Shown: positions 43,951 to 52,913 of the stretch, piece by piece
Layout: each line of letters begins with the position of its first letter
Numbering within the stretch: the first letter of the stretch is position 1
The notes under the pieces: generated by a model
What the model saw: only the letters and a program-made list of their open reading frames with translations
The model's database searches: none
What the model was told of the DNA's origin: nothing
Position numbers and translations under genes: made by a program
From: Bacteriovoracaceae bacterium
GTDB taxonomy: Bacteria; Bdellovibrionota; Bacteriovoracia; Bacteriovoracales; Bacteriovoracaceae
Assembly: GCA_013141065.1 (NCBI GenBank)
Contig: JABFRR010000003.1
Coordinates: forward strand, 124,001-188,000
DNA length: 64,000 bases
Reading direction: 5' to 3'

Positions 43951-45714
43951 TTACTTTGTGAGCTCGTACTCTATTAATCGCTTGTCAGCAGCTACATTTG
44001 TATAGCGTTTTGAAATCATATCAAAAATATTCTGAGATTTATCACCGACTTTTTGTGAAGCAATATCTCTAAAGTTGACAACACCATTTTTATTGGGAGC
44101 GTCTTTACCGAAGAGTTTTCCAAATGGATTTTCCTCAGCACCACCTTCGGCTTTTTTCTTATTAATTCCAAAACCACCTACGACTGAAAAAGATCCAGCT
44201 CCTCCGGTATACCCAGGGGCCTTTGTCACATTTCCACTTGATGCCGCCTCTCCAGCAGCTCCACCACCAGATCCGCCACCGCCGCCACCACCGAGTGCGC
44301 CTCCCGATCCACCACCGCCACCTCCGCTTCCGGAGCTACTATTAGGCTTTGATGTAACCGATGCACCAGTTGAAGCTTCAATTGTATTATCTTTATTGGC
44401 AGAAGCGATGATGCTTCCGACAGGTGTGACGACAGAAGATCCTCCAATGGCTCCATCTGAGCCTATTGCCTGAGTGTCTTGTATTGAATTTCCTGGAGCA
44501 TAAGTTGTTCCAGTGCCTGCTCCACCGAAGGTGATAACATTTCCATCAACAGTATCAAACGTTCTTGTAAGATCACTTGGTAAACACTGTGGTTGGCCTG
44601 GATTCATTTTACAGTAGGTCGTCTGGGCTTCTTCCTCTGATACGACAAAAGGATCAATTGGCTTAAAAGCATCAATTTTGGCAATTGCACCGTCGACATC
44701 ATCTGCTCGTTTTCCTAAAAGACTTGCTAAAATTAAACTGCTACCAGCAGCTGTGGCGATCCCGATGAGTTTTGCTTTCATGGTGTCTCTAACATTTTGA
44801 TTCATCATTAGAGAATAACCTGATCGTCCACTGACGGCAGTTGCACAAATTTCAGGAGACATTGCGACTCCACCAATGGTTTTACTCGTTCGCATTTGTG
44901 AGCATTTTCCTTTTATTTCATTGGCAGTAGGCATATTTTTATATGTATTATACATGTAGCCTAACTTAACAGTGTCAATGGCGGTTCTTTGGTTGTACAT
45001 ATCTTGCTGCATTCTTAGTGAATCAGCAGTTCCTTTAAGTGCGCCAGTAGCTGAGTTTTGTTCGTTAGCATATTTGACTTGGGCATCAGACATTTTATCT
45101 TTGTAAACTACTTCTTGGGTCTGGTAACCGACGGTTTGAAAAGCTTCGATCATCTCAAGATCTTTGGTAAATTTAACACAAGCATCATAATCGAGTGTTT
45201 CCATTCCCTCAGATTTACATTTTACAGATCCGGCCATGGCTAATGCTTGAGCAGGATTTGTTCCAGGGGCAGCTGCAATTTTACCAGTCGTTTCTTTGGA
45301 GCTTGGTGAATTAATTTCTTCATCATTCCAATCGCGGTCATAAATGCTGATCATCAAAGCAACTGATTCACATGTGCGGGCAAACTCAGATGTTTCTTTT
45401 ACACAGTTTGCAATTTCATCTTTTTTTGTTTCTTTACTATCTTTATTTTTCTCACAACAGTTATGTTTAATGTATGGATCCCAGTCGAAACTATCGGATC
45501 TAACTCCATTTTTTCCATAGATAGTTTGCATCTTACCAAGGCTGAGTTTGTCGCAAGTCATGAAATTATCTGAACCCTGAAAATGTACTTTTACGGCAGT
45601 TTTCTTAGTTTCGGCAAATGTTTTTGCAGCTTCACAAGTTATAGCTTCAGTATTCGCCAAAGCGCTTTGAGTTACACTTAAAATTATTAAAGCTCCAAAA
45701 ATTTTAAATTTCAT
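43951..45714 (-). CDS. Secreted cysteine-containing protein with glycine-rich linker
   Basis: This 587-residue protein has a signal peptide (KFKIFGALIILSVTQSALA). The mature N-terminal third has about a dozen cysteines (CEAAK, HNCCEKN, CVKETSEFARTCES, VKCKSEG) and probably forms disulfides. A hydrophobic stretch near residue 320 (LIGIATAAGSSLILASLLG) may be a membrane helix. Residues about 455-490 are almost pure Gly/Ser/Ala, a flexible linker. The C-terminus reads NIFDMISKRYTNVAADKRLIEYE; a similar IFEIISNRY motif ends the 47526 protein. A TATAAT at 45770-45765 (minus) lies about 50 bp upstream. No family recognised. Confidence 0.65.
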   Translation of the reverse strand: MKFKIFGALIILSVTQSALANTEAITCEAAKTFAETKKTAVKVHFQGSDNFMTCDKLSLGKMQTIYGKNGVRSDSFDWDPYIKHNCCEKNKDSKETKKDEIANCVKETSEFARTCESVALMISIYDRDWNDEEINSPSSKETTGKIAAAPGTNPAQALAMAGSVKCKSEGMETLDYDACVKFTKDLEMIEAFQTVGYQTQEVVYKDKMSDAQVKYANEQNSATGALKGTADSLRMQQDMYNQRTAIDTVKLGYMYNTYKNMPTANEIKGKCSQMRTSKTIGGVAMSPEICATAVSGRSGYSLMMNQNVRDTMKAKLIGIATAAGSSLILASLLGKRADDVDGAIAKIDAFKPIDPFVVSEEEAQTTYCKMNPGQPQCLPSDLTRTFDTVDGNVITFGGAGTGTTYAPGNSIQDTQAIGSDGAIGGSSVVTPVGSIIASANKDNTIEASTGASVTSKPNSSSGSGGGGGGSGGALGGGGGGGSGGGAAGEAASSGNVTKAPGYTGGAGSFSVVGGFGINKKKAEGGAEENPFGKLFGKDAPNKNGVVNFRDIASQKVGDKSQNIFDMISKRYTNVAADKRLIEYELTK

Positions 45715-45932
45715 AGTTTGCCACCATCGCTATAAGTCTTAACAAAGACACATTTCTATAGACCATTATACGTCCCTTTATCGGTGTTTCCCTTTAGTTT
45801 CTTGAGTTTATCACTTGGAGAATCAGGATTATAAACAAACCCTTGGAATCTCGAGAAAAATCACCTAATCTATGGGCCAATCATTTTATTTGACTGCCTT
45901 ATATTTTAGGCATTTTCATTGGAGATTTGACC

Positions 45933-46361
45933 GTGGCCAATCCGATTTACGAATACGAAAAGTTAATCCTCGAGCATCATCTTGATACTTTTGGGCATGT
46001 TAACAATGCAATGTATTTATCAATCTATGAAGAGGCGAGATGGGATTTTATCACTAAGAACAATTTAGGTCTGAAAGAAATTTTAGAAACAAAAGTCGGT
46101 CCGGTATTGCTAGATTTAAATCTCACTTTTAAAGCAGAATTAAAAAATAGAGACAAGATCAAAATTGTTTCGCAAGCAAGACCAGAACTTCGCAATAAAT
46201 ATGTCATGTTGTTAGATCAAAAAATGATTAAAGAAGACGGTAAAATTGCATCGACTTTAACAATTTCAGTCGGTCTCATGGATCTTAATGCTAGAAAATT
46301 AATTTCTCCTACTATACCTTGGCTAAGGGCACTAGGCTTAGAAGAGTTTATCGAACCGTAA
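45933..46361 (+). CDS. Acyl-CoA thioesterase, 4HBT hotdog family
   Basis: This 142-residue hotdog protein has the 4-hydroxybenzoyl-CoA thioesterase signature HHLDTFGHVNNAMYLSIYEEARWDF, including the catalytic Asp in LDTFGHVNN. It should hydrolyse an acyl-CoA in the cytoplasm. I chose GTG at 45933 because GGAG (45921-45924) is at normal spacing; the TTG at 45927 is too close to it. Confidence 0.85.
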   Translation: MANPIYEYEKLILEHHLDTFGHVNNAMYLSIYEEARWDFITKNNLGLKEILETKVGPVLLDLNLTFKAELKNRDKIKIVSQARPELRNKYVMLLDQKMIKEDGKIASTLTISVGLMDLNARKLISPTIPWLRALGLEEFIEP

Positions 46362-46399
46362 TATTTAAAGTTAAAGATTAAAGTTTCGATAAGCTTAAA

Positions 46400-47524
46400 A
46401 TGAATACAAAGCTTATAATATTTTTAGCTATTTCTTCTCCCTCTATTTATGGTGATGTGATTTTTCACACACCATCACAAGAGGATTTAATGTCAGCTGA
46501 CTTAGAAGCTGTAAATTATTCATTAAGTCTCACTAGTCAAAAACTTACAGACTGCTTAGATCAAATAATTGCACCACCGCCTCCAAAGGAGGAAGTTTAC
46601 TGTTATTGCGAAGTCGAAGATTCCGTTGGTAAAGGTATAAAAATCGGTCAAGAAATTCCATTATTAGGAAAAATTAATTCTTATGAACTCAAACTTACAA
46701 ATGGCAATGACAATTTTTTAAATGGTGTTTTGCAACTTGATCCAAGTTTAAGTAAGTATGATGGGAATGACCGTGGAAGAACATTTGGTATAGAAACTGA
46801 CTTAAAAATAGAGGGAGATAAAGGCTCACTCAATTTTACAGCTAATTCATATGGGCTTAGTAAATTTGCTCCAAAAAATGGACAAAGAAAAGATTCGATC
46901 GGAAGACATTATCTCAACTATATGGAAGTTAATACCATAGGACTTCGTTTTGATACCAAACTGAAAACTGATTCTACTCCAGGAGCTGAATCAAATCTTT
47001 ATGCCATTGGCACTTTCATGTATGAGCATACTACAAATGAGGGAACTGTTTCAAAAGAGTTTCAAAGATTATGGCATAAGCAATTTAAGAATTTTATTCA
47101 ATATAACTATGTCAAAGAAACAGAAGATGTGAAGACAATTAAGGTCATGGGAGGAGTTGGTAAACAATGGACTCATGATCTAGGCAAATGGAAGTGTGCC
47201 ACTAAAACAGAACTTCACCTGGGGATCAGTCAGTCAACTTCCATAGGGCGCACGTCGAATGCAGCCGAATTAAAGGCCTATAGTTCACTCGATGTTTCAC
47301 ACTCGAGGGCCCCATGGATTGCTTTGAATCTCTGGCTGCAAGGAGCCTCGGGACATGAAGGAATTTCTAAAGATGGTGGGGTTGAATTAAGTTTTCCGAT
47401 CAAAAAGACTAATTATACGATAAAGCCATTTGTCGGTATTCAACGACATTACAGTGATAGAGATAAAAGATTTGATACTAAAATTGAAAATTATCACGTA
47501 ATCGGAGTTGTAATTAAGTATTAA
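46400..47524 (+). CDS. Probable outer-membrane beta-barrel protein, possibly LpxR-like
   Basis: This 374-residue protein has a signal peptide (NTKLIIFLAISSPSIYG). From about residue 95 the sequence alternates polar and hydrophobic residues in strands (KINSYELKLTNGNDNFLNG, GIETDLKIEGDKGSLNFTANSYGL, TIGLRFDTKLKT) and ends in a strand finishing with aromatic Tyr (HVIGVVIKY), as in outer-membrane barrels. NGNDNF ... NDRGRTFG recalls the N-terminal motifs of lipid A deacylase LpxR (DUF2219), but the match is weak. A short Pro-rich and Cys-containing stretch (APPPPKEEVYCYCEVE) precedes the barrel. It lies between two minus-strand secreted-protein genes. Confidence 0.55.
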   Translation: MNTKLIIFLAISSPSIYGDVIFHTPSQEDLMSADLEAVNYSLSLTSQKLTDCLDQIIAPPPPKEEVYCYCEVEDSVGKGIKIGQEIPLLGKINSYELKLTNGNDNFLNGVLQLDPSLSKYDGNDRGRTFGIETDLKIEGDKGSLNFTANSYGLSKFAPKNGQRKDSIGRHYLNYMEVNTIGLRFDTKLKTDSTPGAESNLYAIGTFMYEHTTNEGTVSKEFQRLWHKQFKNFIQYNYVKETEDVKTIKVMGGVGKQWTHDLGKWKCATKTELHLGISQSTSIGRTSNAAELKAYSSLDVSHSRAPWIALNLWLQGASGHEGISKDGGVELSFPIKKTNYTIKPFVGIQRHYSDRDKRFDTKIENYHVIGVVIKY

Positions 47525-47525
47525 A

Positions 47526-48830
47526 TTATTTTGTTTCTGGAGTAGGGATGGCCTCTCCATCATCAAACAAACGCTTTAATCCTGACTGGATGTATCGATT
47601 TGAAATAATCTCAAAAATTGAAACTGAATCATTGGTAGTGATATCACTATTTGTATATTTATAGGTTTTTTCCGGGAAATTATCGAGTGTTTGAGCACTT
47701 CCAGCTCCATTTCCACCAGAGTCAGAAAAGTTTAAATCAAATCCAGATTTTTTTTCATCAGCTTTTTTGTCTAGCCCTTTTCCGCCTTCAAGCTCTAAGC
47801 CGACTTTGTTTTTTACAGCATTTAAAATTTTTGCTTTATCATCGGGCATTACTGAATTACTTGAACTGTAGGCGGAAGTCGTTCCAAATGCTTTGGAGAG
47901 TTCTGCGAGTTCTTTTTTCTTAAAGACTGCGCCTTGGAGTTTAACTAGATCATTGACACTATTAATCTGAGGAAAGGCTTTTTTGTTGGGGTCTGAATAA
48001 ATTTTTTGAAAAATTCCATTATTCAAATCACCTTGTTTTGCAATGGCCAACTTTAACATTTTGTCGCTCAAGCTTCCCAAGTTACTTGCACCACTAGTTG
48101 TTGAAGCGAGGTTTTGCATAACTTTGTTCATACCAGAACTAAGAACATATCCTGGGCCTAAAACATTTGTACTCGTATTAAGTGAGACTGACTTCTTGCA
48201 GGCATTTTGACCTTTGGAATTTAGCATTTTTTTACAGCGACAGTTTTCATCGAATTGGCCATTTACTGTTACACAACCTGCAGGGTCAACAAAAGCAGAA
48301 ATTCCAGAATAAGCACCGCTGGCAGTTGCCAGGATTGAATTATTTTTTGCCCAAAGATCAGTACAAGTTTTAGAATTACTTCTATTGGTATTTTGTTTGC
48401 CTGATTCAAGGTAACAATAGCATGAAGGTTCAGCTAAAACCTCTCGTCCATTTGGACAATATCCTTGCCAAGAATCTTTATAGGTCGTGAGGATTTTATC
48501 AATTTTTTTTATGTTCGCTTCTGATTCATCTTCTTGTTGTTTGGCCGCATTGTAGAGAACTCCAGCATTGAGTCCACCTATGCTTGAAACGATCATTATA
48601 CCAATAGGGCTGGACATAAATTTACCAATACTCTCTGAGGTTCCTGGAGAAATGGCATCAACTGCGGTAGTGCCTGCTTTATTCATAGCTGCACTTTGAG
48701 CACCACTAGTGACAACAGAGCTGGCCGCTCCTTTAATGACTACTCCCTCTTGTCCATAGCTATTCAGACTCAAGCATCCGAGGAAAAAAATAATTATATA
48801 TTTTGTAGTGAAGCTCATCATTTTTCTCAT
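47526..48830 (-). CDS. Secreted cysteine-containing hypothetical protein
   Basis: This 434-residue protein has a signal peptide (TTKYIIIFFLGCLSLNSYGQ) and a hydrophobic helix near residue 75 (GIMIVSSIGGLNAGVLY). A cysteine cluster covers residues about 120-210 (YCPNG, SCYCYLES, TCTDLW, CRCKKM, ACKK). The C-terminal part is Ser/Asn/Gly-rich and ends with SVSIFEIISNRYIQSGLKRLF, resembling the end of the 43951 protein. Several ATGs (MRKMM) could be the start; AAAGGG lies just before the first. It follows the 48903 gene on the same strand with a 72-bp gap. No family recognised. Confidence 0.62.
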   Translation of the reverse strand: MRKMMSFTTKYIIIFFLGCLSLNSYGQEGVVIKGAASSVVTSGAQSAAMNKAGTTAVDAISPGTSESIGKFMSSPIGIMIVSSIGGLNAGVLYNAAKQQEDESEANIKKIDKILTTYKDSWQGYCPNGREVLAEPSCYCYLESGKQNTNRSNSKTCTDLWAKNNSILATASGAYSGISAFVDPAGCVTVNGQFDENCRCKKMLNSKGQNACKKSVSLNTSTNVLGPGYVLSSGMNKVMQNLASTTSGASNLGSLSDKMLKLAIAKQGDLNNGIFQKIYSDPNKKAFPQINSVNDLVKLQGAVFKKKELAELSKAFGTTSAYSSSNSVMPDDKAKILNAVKNKVGLELEGGKGLDKKADEKKSGFDLNFSDSGGNGAGSAQTLDNFPEKTYKYTNSDITTNDSVSIFEIISNRYIQSGLKRLFDDGEAIPTPETK

Positions 48831-48902
48831 GACCCTTTTGTACCGAAGCTCGCTTTTGAAACGGGCATTTTACCTGTCGGAGCTCCTGGATTAATTCTTC
48901 CA

Positions 48903-50063
48903 TTATCGTAACTGTAGCCCGTAGCCAACAGTTAATGCAGTATCTTTTACATTTCCACCTGGCCAAGTGGCAGTATCATAATTAAATTTTCCAGAGGGTT
49001 TTCCGACAGCAAGCCATTGACCGTTTACTTCTTTTACGTTGCCATAAAATTGTCCATTGTGAACAACACCAGTGACTTTACCAGTTGAATCTTTTATTAC
49101 AGATCTATATACATTTCCATCTCGTACAGAGTTTAATTCATCATACTTATTGTAAGCTGCAGGTGCTGGTGAAGCAGCGACAGCTTCAACTGGAGCTGGA
49201 GAATTGGAAGGAGGAGAAATTGAATCTAGTTCACGTACTTCTACCTTGCTTTCTTTAACTGGATAAGTTGTAGCTCCTTCTGTTTCAGGAGCAGAAGCCG
49301 TAGCCGTAGCAGTATCTGGAGCACTTGCAGTCACTACTTTTTGTGGCTCTGCTGGTTTTGGTTTCTCATTACAATTCGGAGTCGTCATCATTTCATAGCC
49401 AGCAGTTGCAGCGGCTGCACCGTATCCAATCATTAAAAGCATCTGACGTTTTTTTTCTAGTGAGGCAATTTCTTTGACGGTCATTTGTTCTTCTTTTAAA
49501 TACTGAAGGGCCATCACTTGAGTATTATAAGCAGAGTCTTTGGATTCTATTTGAAATTTGTCTTGAAGGGCTTTCAATTTTTTTTTCGTTTTTATTTTTA
49601 GGTAAATATCTGTAAGAAATCCACCTAAAGAAGTAATTCCTAATATATTTTTAGACATACAATTACTTTCTTGGCCATCTTTACCAAAATAGTTAATGGC
49701 AGAAACAATTGTAGTGGCAGTATTAACGATTGCAGACTGTGATTGCAGACTAGACATTTTTTCCCCAACTGCATTGGGATCTCCATTCACTCCAGTGTTT
49801 GCAGAAGCAAGTTGGAGGTGACAAGATTTTCTTTGTTCAATATCAGTTATTTCATTACAAGCTTTTGCTTCATTTCTTTGTGCCCTGGCTTCAACTTTCC
49901 CTACGCATCGATTAAGGGTTGAATTCCATTCCATCGCCGTATTTTTATTACATGCACTCATTTGATCACTGACAAATTTATCTTCAGTTACTGAATCAAC
50001 AGCAAGCACCTGAAAATTAATTCCAATTGTAAAAATCACAATTATGCAAATCAGTCTCTTCAT
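48903..50063 (-). CDS. Secreted hypothetical protein with Pro/Ala-rich linker
   Basis: The 386-residue product from ATG 50063 has a clean signal peptide (KRLICIIVIFTIGINFQVLA). Mature cysteines are paired with polar helices (MSACNKNTAMEWNSTLNRC, ACNEITDIEQRKSCHLQL). Two hydrophobic stretches and a charged coiled-coil-like region (KIKTKKKLKALQDKF) follow, then a Pro/Ala/Thr-rich linker (about 235-315) and a small C-terminal domain (HNGQFYGNVKEVNGQWLAVGKPSG). I moved the start from an upstream in-frame codon at 50114 because the signal peptide begins at 50063. A TATAAT ends seven bases before that A, so the mRNA may be leaderless. Confidence 0.62.
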   Translation of the reverse strand: MKRLICIIVIFTIGINFQVLAVDSVTEDKFVSDQMSACNKNTAMEWNSTLNRCVGKVEARAQRNEAKACNEITDIEQRKSCHLQLASANTGVNGDPNAVGEKMSSLQSQSAIVNTATTIVSAINYFGKDGQESNCMSKNILGITSLGGFLTDIYLKIKTKKKLKALQDKFQIESKDSAYNTQVMALQYLKEEQMTVKEIASLEKKRQMLLMIGYGAAAATAGYEMMTTPNCNEKPKPAEPQKVVTASAPDTATATASAPETEGATTYPVKESKVEVRELDSISPPSNSPAPVEAVAASPAPAAYNKYDELNSVRDGNVYRSVIKDSTGKVTGVVHNGQFYGNVKEVNGQWLAVGKPSGKFNYDTATWPGGNVKDTALTVGYGLQLR

Positions 50064-50069
50064 AGATTC

Positions 50070-50075
50070 ATTATA
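50070..50075 (-). promoter_or_regulatory. Perfect -10 element placing the transcript start on ATG
   Basis: On the minus strand CGTATAATG contains TATAAT (50075-50070); the seventh base after it is the A of the ATG at 50063. The same CGTATAATG string occurs before the 45714 gene (about 45772-45764). No good -35 hexamer is visible for either, so confidence is moderate. Confidence 0.45.
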
Positions 50076-50215
50076 CGTTTTATACCCTTTCATTACTTTA
50101 GTTTTCGGCAACATAGGTCATCGGCTTTAAAAATTAATGAGATATAAATATTTGCTCCTATTTTAGATGACTTAAAAAGTAGGCAAAGAGAGGATATTTT
50201 GCTACTTTGCCGCTT

Positions 50216-50845
50216 ATGAAAAATTTATTTTTGGCCCTTTTATTTGTCAGTTTTAACAATGCTTTTTCTGCTTTTGGAGTTAAGAACTTAGAAGCAGGGG
50301 ATGTCGTTTTATTATCTCTTAAGTGCTATGAATGCCGAGTGATTGAGTCAGAAACAAATTCTCTTTTTTCTCACTCAGGAGTGGTGATCACCGATGAATC
50401 AGGTCAAAAACGTATTGCTCAGTCTTTAGGAAAATTAGATCATTTTAGCCTGAAAGACTTTACAAAAAATATCACTCCTGGAACTTTTGTACACGTCTAT
50501 AGGCCCAAAGAATTTTTAAATCTCAGTAAAAATGAAAGACTGAATCTCGAAAAAACATTACTCGATCTATTTAACTCAAAATTTAAAAATGCCCCTTTTG
50601 ATTCATTGTATCTTTGGAATAATTTCAATTCACAAGGAGTTGAAGTCCTCTATTGCTCAGAATTTATTGCAAAATTTCTTGATCATGTTTTAATCCAAAA
50701 AACTATTCCTTCACCAATCAGTTATAAAAAGCACATCGACTACTGGACAAATTATTTTAAGGGAGTCGTGCCAGAAGGTGAGTTAGGAAATTCTCCCGCA
50801 GCTTTTTCAAGAGATCCAAGATTTGAATTCATTGGAACTATTTAA
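50216..50845 (+). CDS. YiiX-like permuted NlpC/P60 cysteine hydrolase
   Basis: This 209-residue protein has a signal peptide (KNLFLALLFVSFNNAFS). It then shows the circularly permuted papain-fold pattern of the YiiX/YebB group: LEAGDVVLLSLKC, NSLFSHSGVVI (catalytic His) and VEVLYCSEFIAKFLDHV (catalytic Cys in YCSEF). Relatives act on amide or ester bonds, possibly in peptidoglycan or lipids; the substrate here is unknown. I chose ATG 50216 over an upstream TTG at 50207 because the signal peptide starts with MKN. Confidence 0.78.
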   Translation: MKNLFLALLFVSFNNAFSAFGVKNLEAGDVVLLSLKCYECRVIESETNSLFSHSGVVITDESGQKRIAQSLGKLDHFSLKDFTKNITPGTFVHVYRPKEFLNLSKNERLNLEKTLLDLFNSKFKNAPFDSLYLWNNFNSQGVEVLYCSEFIAKFLDHVLIQKTIPSPISYKKHIDYWTNYFKGVVPEGELGNSPAAFSRDPRFEFIGTI

Positions 50846-51434
50846 TCAAATTTATAAAAATCAATTAACTCCAAGCTTTGAAAAAAGTTTGCTCACGTTT
50901 TTTAGTGATGTTGTACTTTCTCGTATCAATCATGATCATTTTATCAATATCCTGGATCTTGGTTGTGGCTCAAAATCTATCTTTGAAGAAATCAAATTAG
51001 AAAGAACTAATATTACGGCCATTGATTTTTCAAGCTACGCCATCAATATGGCCCGTCAACATTCTCAATCAAAAGAAATCATAAAATATGAAGTAATGGA
51101 TTTAGAACAAGACTTATTACCAGTAAACTCATTTGACCTGGTCTTTGATTCACATTGTTTACATTGCATAGAAGGTCTTGGTTCTAGAGAAATGGTTTGG
51201 AATAATCTGTATCAGAGCTTAAAACAGGGTGGAATATTAGCAGCAGAGATGATGGTGCAAGCTATTGGGAATGATGTTCGATTTCCTCACAAGCATATTC
51301 CCAATGCGAGAGATCTCGAATTAGAAATAATAAATAAAGGTTTTAAGATAATCTATTTTACGATTGAGCGCTCTAGACAATTTGCTAATGGACAGGAGTC
51401 ATGTGACTTGGTGAGAGTGCTCGCTCAGAAATAA
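50823..51434 (+). CDS. Class I SAM-dependent methyltransferase
   Basis: This 203-residue protein has motif I ILDLGCGSKSIFEEI (residues about 40-54), the acidic NITAIDFSSYAINMAR, YEVMDLEQDLLPVNSFDLVFDSHCLHCIEG (motifs II-III) and NLYQSLKQGGILAAEMM, as in methyltransferase domain 11/25 proteins. The substrate is unknown. Its TTG start lies 23 bp inside the YiiX-like gene, and no strong ribosome-binding site is seen, so translation may be coupled. Confidence 0.82.
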   Translation: MNSLELFNQIYKNQLTPSFEKSLLTFFSDVVLSRINHDHFINILDLGCGSKSIFEEIKLERTNITAIDFSSYAINMARQHSQSKEIIKYEVMDLEQDLLPVNSFDLVFDSHCLHCIEGLGSREMVWNNLYQSLKQGGILAAEMMVQAIGNDVRFPHKHIPNARDLELEIINKGFKIIYFTIERSRQFANGQESCDLVRVLAQK

Positions 51435-51456
51435 AAAAGCCCGCTTACGCGGGCCC
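51433..51456 (-). terminator. Intrinsic terminator for the small minus-strand gene
   Basis: GCCCGC / GCGGGC with a GTAA loop, followed on the minus strand by TTTTTT. Its T-run is on the minus side only, so it ends transcription of the 51518-51808 gene rather than the methyltransferase gene. Confidence 0.8.
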
Positions 51457-51490
51457 TTCACACAACAACAAACACTATCCTTTCGGAGGA

Positions 51491-51512
51491 TTTTAGGGTT
51501 GGCGCCCTAAAA
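51491..51512 (-). repeat. Hairpin TTTTAGGG / CCCTAAAA
   Basis: An 8-bp stem with a 6-nt loop in the 3' untranslated part of the 51518-51808 transcript, between its stop codon and the terminator at 51433-51456. May protect the 3' end or be a first weak terminator. Confidence 0.5.
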
Positions 51513-51517
51513 ATTAA

Positions 51518-51808
51518 TTAATTATAATCCTTTGGATTCGGTCTTTTCTCAGTAATTCTCGCTTTTGTCAATTTGCTCACGATCAGTTCTGAAACTTCTT
51601 CAGGGTAGATAACTTCATCGCGAATTTCGATGTTCTCCCCTTCCTCTAGTGATTCTAGCACTTTAGCGCTTTCGTGCAAGCTTAAATTGCGAATAGTTTT
51701 TCCTGCATGCGTCTTAAGAGCGATAACGTCCTGTGCCTTAAGCTTTGGAGCAGCACTTGCTCCAAATGAAACGAGTAAACAAAATGCAAATACAATGAGT
51801 CCCTTCAT
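51518..51808 (-). CDS. Small secreted hypothetical protein
   Basis: This 96-residue protein has a signal peptide (KGLIVFAFCLLVSFGASA-AP). The 70-residue mature part is charged: KLKAQDVIALKTHAGKTIRNLSLHESAKVLESLEEGENIEIRDEVIYPEEV. I chose ATG 51808 because a near-perfect AGGAGGT lies just upstream; a longer reading from 51877 would bury the signal peptide. The strong ribosome-binding site and structured 3' end suggest high expression. No family recognised. Confidence 0.68.
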   Translation of the reverse strand: MKGLIVFAFCLLVSFGASAAPKLKAQDVIALKTHAGKTIRNLSLHESAKVLESLEEGENIEIRDEVIYPEEVSELIVSKLTKARITEKRPNPKDYN

Positions 51809-52016
51809 AAATGACCTCCTGATTAATTCGATCCATCCTTGACCGTTATTCTCAACAACATGTAGTTCAGTATTCATGCCAAGTCTTAGTGTTGTGCAAG
51901 TAGCGAAAAGGGTAAGAGTTCTGGTATAAATGGTGTCAATTAGTGAATATTTGAAATTTAGACTTGGCCCAAAAGTAAGAAAGTGTGGTCAATTTGTCCC
52001 CAAAAGATGGAGTCTC

Positions 52017-52913
52017 ATGGAAACCACTACACTCAAGAATAGAAAGCCCGATTGGTTGAAAGTTAAACTTCCACAAGGTGATAACTTCAAAGAGGTGAGA
52101 GAAAATCTTCGATCGAAAGGTCTATTTACAGTTTGTGAAGAAGCCAGTTGTCCAAATATTGGAGAGTGTTGGTCGCAAAAAACGGCAACTGTTATGATCT
52201 TAGGAGACACGTGTACGAGGGCCTGCAAGTTTTGCGATGTAAAGACGGGAAATCCTAAGGGATTTATTAATGCTAGAGAGATAGAAGAGACTGCACAGAT
52301 GGTCGGCATTATGTCTTTAAAATATGTGGTCATTACTAGTGTTGATCGAGATGACCTAGAGGATTATGGAGCAGGTCACTTTGCCGCTGTCGTGAGAAAA
52401 ATTCATGAACTTCATCCGGAAGTTATCGTTGAAGTTCTCATTCCAGATTTTGTTGGAAGTGAAGAGCATATGCATACTCTGGCCCAGAGTCATCCTTTCG
52501 TCATTGCTCAAAATATTGAGACAGTCAAAAGACTTACTCACCCAGTGCGCGACCGCCGGGCCAGTTATGAGGTGACATTAAACTGTTTAAAATTTTATAA
52601 AGAAAACTATCCGGCCATTTCAACTAAAACCTCTATTATGTTGGGCCTTGGTGAGACTCGTGAAGAAGTCATCGAAACCTTAGTTGATTTAAGAAATGTA
52701 GGGTGTGATATTGTCACTTTCGGACAATACCTAAGACCAACACTTAGGCATCTTGAAGTGAAAAATTATATCACTCCAGATGAATTTAATGAGTATAAGT
52801 CCATTGCCTATGACATGGGTTTTAAGTTTGTCGCCTCGGGCCCGTTGGTGAGATCTAGTTATAAAGCCTATGATTATCTGACTCATTTGCGATCTAATGG
52901 GGTACAAGTTTGA
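52017..52913 (+). CDS. lipA: Lipoyl synthase LipA
   Basis: This 298-residue radical-SAM enzyme inserts two sulfurs into octanoyl chains bound to lipoyl domains. It has the radical-SAM cluster Cys66-Cys70-Cys73 (CTRACKFCDV), the auxiliary-cluster cysteines Cys40, Cys45 and Cys51 (VCEEASCPNIGECW), and the C-terminal VRSSYKA serine that ligates the auxiliary cluster. TSVDRDDLEDYGAGHFA and MLGLGETREEV are also typical. I chose ATG 52017 (GGAG at 52009-52012); an in-frame ATG at 51957-51980 region and an upstream start at 51930 would add a basic extension not seen in the family. lipB follows with a 4-bp overlap. Confidence 0.95.
   Translation: METTTLKNRKPDWLKVKLPQGDNFKEVRENLRSKGLFTVCEEASCPNIGECWSQKTATVMILGDTCTRACKFCDVKTGNPKGFINAREIEETAQMVGIMSLKYVVITSVDRDDLEDYGAGHFAAVVRKIHELHPEVIVEVLIPDFVGSEEHMHTLAQSHPFVIAQNIETVKRLTHPVRDRRASYEVTLNCLKFYKENYPAISTKTSIMLGLGETREEVIETLVDLRNVGCDIVTFGQYLRPTLRHLEVKNYITPDEFNEYKSIAYDMGFKFVASGPLVRSSYKAYDYLTHLRSNGVQV

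Noticed and set aside
44075-44473. Proline-rich frame on the plus strand
   Set aside because: It is the antisense of the glycine-rich linker (GGN codons read as CCN) within the 587-residue secreted protein gene; no ribosome-binding site or independent support.
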